Below the pieces are notes generated by a model that did no database searches, was not told the origin of the DNA, and worked only from the letters and a program-made list of their open reading frames with translations. A program made the translations under genes and the position numbers. From Sphingomonadaceae bacterium (GTDB lineage: Bacteria > Pseudomonadota > Alphaproteobacteria > Sphingomonadales > Sphingomonadaceae), in the NCBI GenBank assembly GCA_947451875.1, contig CANGBE010000088.1, positions 1 through 6,622 on the forward strand: DNA of 6,622 bases, read 5' to 3'. Positions 5,544 to 6,622 of this stretch are shown here, piece after piece (the stretch's first letter is position 1; every line of letters starts with the position of its first letter).

Positions 5544-6158
5544 CTACTGCAACGTCACCCGCTCATCCCCGCTATCGTGCCGTCCATAGAACTGCATAAG
5601 CTGCACCATCAGCTCGCAGCGTTCAGACAACCCATCAGCTTCCAGCAGCGCCTGCTTTGAAGCTGCATCGAAAGGCACGATCTGGGCGACGCCATTGATC
5701 AGCGATTGGTCATCAAGCCGGGCCACTGAATCCCAATCCACCTGGTAACCTTGGGCATCGGCAAAGCGCCGGGATTCCTGTTCGAACGAGGCACGCTCGA
5801 CGGCGGCGAGGCAATCATCCTCGCGCTCGTCCAGCAGTTCGCCCTCAATCTGGCGGAAGGGGGTAATAACGTCGAGTTCGCGCAGCACGCGAAAGCGGCT
5901 CTCGCCCTCGAGCACGATGTTGAAGCGGCCGCCATCAAGCGCCTCGAACTCGCCGATCTTACCGATGCAGCCCACCGAGAAGAGCGGCGCGCCCTCTTCG
6001 CTGCGTTGCGGCTGGATCATGCCGATCCGCCGGTCGCGCGCCAGTGCATCCTTGATCAGCGCCTGATAGCGCGGCTCAAAGATGTGCAGCGGCAGGTGCA
6101 ATCCGGGGTAGAGGATCGCGCCGGGCAGCGGGAAAATCGAGATGCGTTTGGCTGCCAT
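5544..6158 (-). CDS. Stand-alone Lon N-terminal (substrate-binding) domain protein
   Basis: A 204-residue cytosolic protein consisting of the Lon substrate-recognition domain alone, without the AAA+ ATPase or the Ser-Lys protease domain. The characteristic start is visible: FPLPGAILYPG at 9-19 followed by LPLHIFEPRYQALI at 22-35. RIGMIQP, a VGCIGKI strand and a GRFNIVLEGESRFRV strand follow, and then a helical C-terminal part ending in SERCELMVQLMQFY. Such proteins are common in alphaproteobacteria; their function is unproven, and a role in protein quality control is inference from the domain. The ATG at 6158 has no Shine-Dalgarno but lies 2 nt after the stop of the upstream co-chaperone gene (TGATAATG), so translation is probably coupled to it. 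It converges on marC with only 2 bp between stop codons. Confidence 0.93.
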   Translation of the reverse strand: MAAKRISIFPLPGAILYPGLHLPLHIFEPRYQALIKDALARDRRIGMIQPQRSEEGAPLFSVGCIGKIGEFEALDGGRFNIVLEGESRFRVLRELDVITPFRQIEGELLDEREDDCLAAVERASFEQESRRFADAQGYQVDWDSVARLDDQSLINGVAQIVPFDAASKQALLEADGLSERCELMVQLMQFYGRHDSGDERVTLQ

Positions 6159-6160
6159 TA

Positions 6161-6622
6161 TCAGCCGAACAGCACGGTGGAAAGCTTGCGCCGGGTGGCG
6201 GAAACCCAGGGGTCTTCCAGACCAACCGCTTCGAAGATCTGCAGCAGCTTGGCCCGCGCCGCGCCTTCATTCCATTCGCGGTCGGCGCCTACCATTTTGA
6301 GCAGCGTTGCAGCCGCCTCGTCGCGTTCACCAGCGGCAAAGGCGGCATTGGCGAAGGCGATCTGGGCGTCCATGTCATCGGGCGCAGCGTTTGCGGTATG
6401 ACGCAGTGCGGCCAGCTCGCTGTCATCGGGCTTGTCCTTGGCCAGCTCCAGCGCAGCCTTAGCCTGAACCAGCAGCGGGTCTGCGGCAAGCTTGGCATCA
6501 AGCGCGGCGAGCACGGCATCAGCCTCATCAGTCTGCCCGGCCAGCGTCAGTGCCTTTACCAGCCCGGCATTGGCCGCGGCGCTATCCGGTGCGATTTCGA
6601 CGATCTGCGAGAAGATCCCGGC
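6161..6622 (-). CDS. ybbN: C-terminal part of a CnoX/YbbN-like thioredoxin co-chaperone, 5' end beyond window
   Basis: The frame is open from the window edge to a TGA at 6161-6163, giving 153 residues that are the C-terminal portion of a longer protein. The visible part is alanine-rich and helical and looks like tetratricopeptide-type repeats: FSQIVEIAPDSAAANAGLVKAL near its beginning, the stretch around ELAALRHTANAAPDDMDAQIAFANAAFAAGERDEAAATLL in the middle, and a terminal block with REWNEGAARAKLLQIFEAVG and RRKLSTVLFG. That terminal pattern is typical of YbbN/CnoX proteins, in which an N-terminal thioredoxin-like domain is followed by TPRs and which hand substrates to GroEL and DnaK in E. 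coli. The thioredoxin domain is outside the window, so the full architecture is inferred. An internal GTG at 6514 is not a likely start, because conserved TPR sequence continues upstream of it. It is co-transcribed with the Lon-domain gene, 2 nt away. Confidence 0.8.
   Translation of the reverse strand, partial: AGIFSQIVEIAPDSAAANAGLVKALTLAGQTDEADAVLAALDAKLAADPLLVQAKAALELAKDKPDDSELAALRHTANAAPDDMDAQIAFANAAFAAGERDEAAATLLKMVGADREWNEGAARAKLLQIFEAVGLEDPWVSATRRKLSTVLFG

Noticed and set aside
5531..5546. GGGCTAGCCC next to TTTT as a bidirectional terminator
   Set aside because: After leaving a minimal loop the stem is only 3 bp, and the T-run is on the wrong side for plus-strand termination.
5751..6401. 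A 216-codon plus-strand open frame opposite the Lon-domain and co-chaperone genes
   Set aside because: It spans two well-supported genes on the other strand and shows no family motif.

Overview
The window looks like chromosomal core sequence from a GC-rich alphaproteobacterium. Sphingomonadales is most likely, perhaps Erythrobacteraceae. This rests on recognising protein families and the style of the argB and folD products, on the gene order argB - yggT - folD - periplasmic protein - marC, and on an intergenic palindromic repeat of a type I associate with sphingomonads. No database was searched, so the taxonomy is inference.

Layout. (1) Positions 1-1029, minus strand: a NupC-type concentrative nucleoside transporter, cut at its 3' end by the window edge. 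(2) Positions 1030-1142: a short divergent promoter region. (3) Positions 1143-2762, plus strand: a queuosine-precursor (YhhQ/VUT family) transporter, then argB (N-acetylglutamate kinase, arginine biosynthesis). The two are 42 nt apart and probably co-transcribed. (4) Positions 2763-3017: an intergenic region with a 137-bp repeat element bounded by near-perfect 28-nt inverted repeats, then a separate 24-nt hairpin in front of the next operon. (5) Positions 3018-5541, plus strand: a tight four-gene run of yggT, folD, an exported NTF2-like protein of unknown function and a MarC-family membrane protein. Its first three genes are linked by ATGA and GTGA stop/start overlaps. (6) Positions 5544-6622, minus strand and convergent with marC: a stand-alone Lon N-terminal-domain protein and, upstream of it, the C-terminal TPR part of what is probably a CnoX/YbbN-type thioredoxin co-chaperone, cut at its 5' end by the window edge.

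Functionally these are mostly housekeeping genes: nucleoside and queuosine-precursor uptake, arginine synthesis, one-carbon folate metabolism and protein quality control. I see no phage, transposase, CRISPR, toxin-antitoxin or defence genes and no structural RNA genes. The most unusual element is the inverted-repeat cassette between argB and yggT. The least understood protein is the exported one encoded between folD and marC. I found no convincing new multi-gene system.
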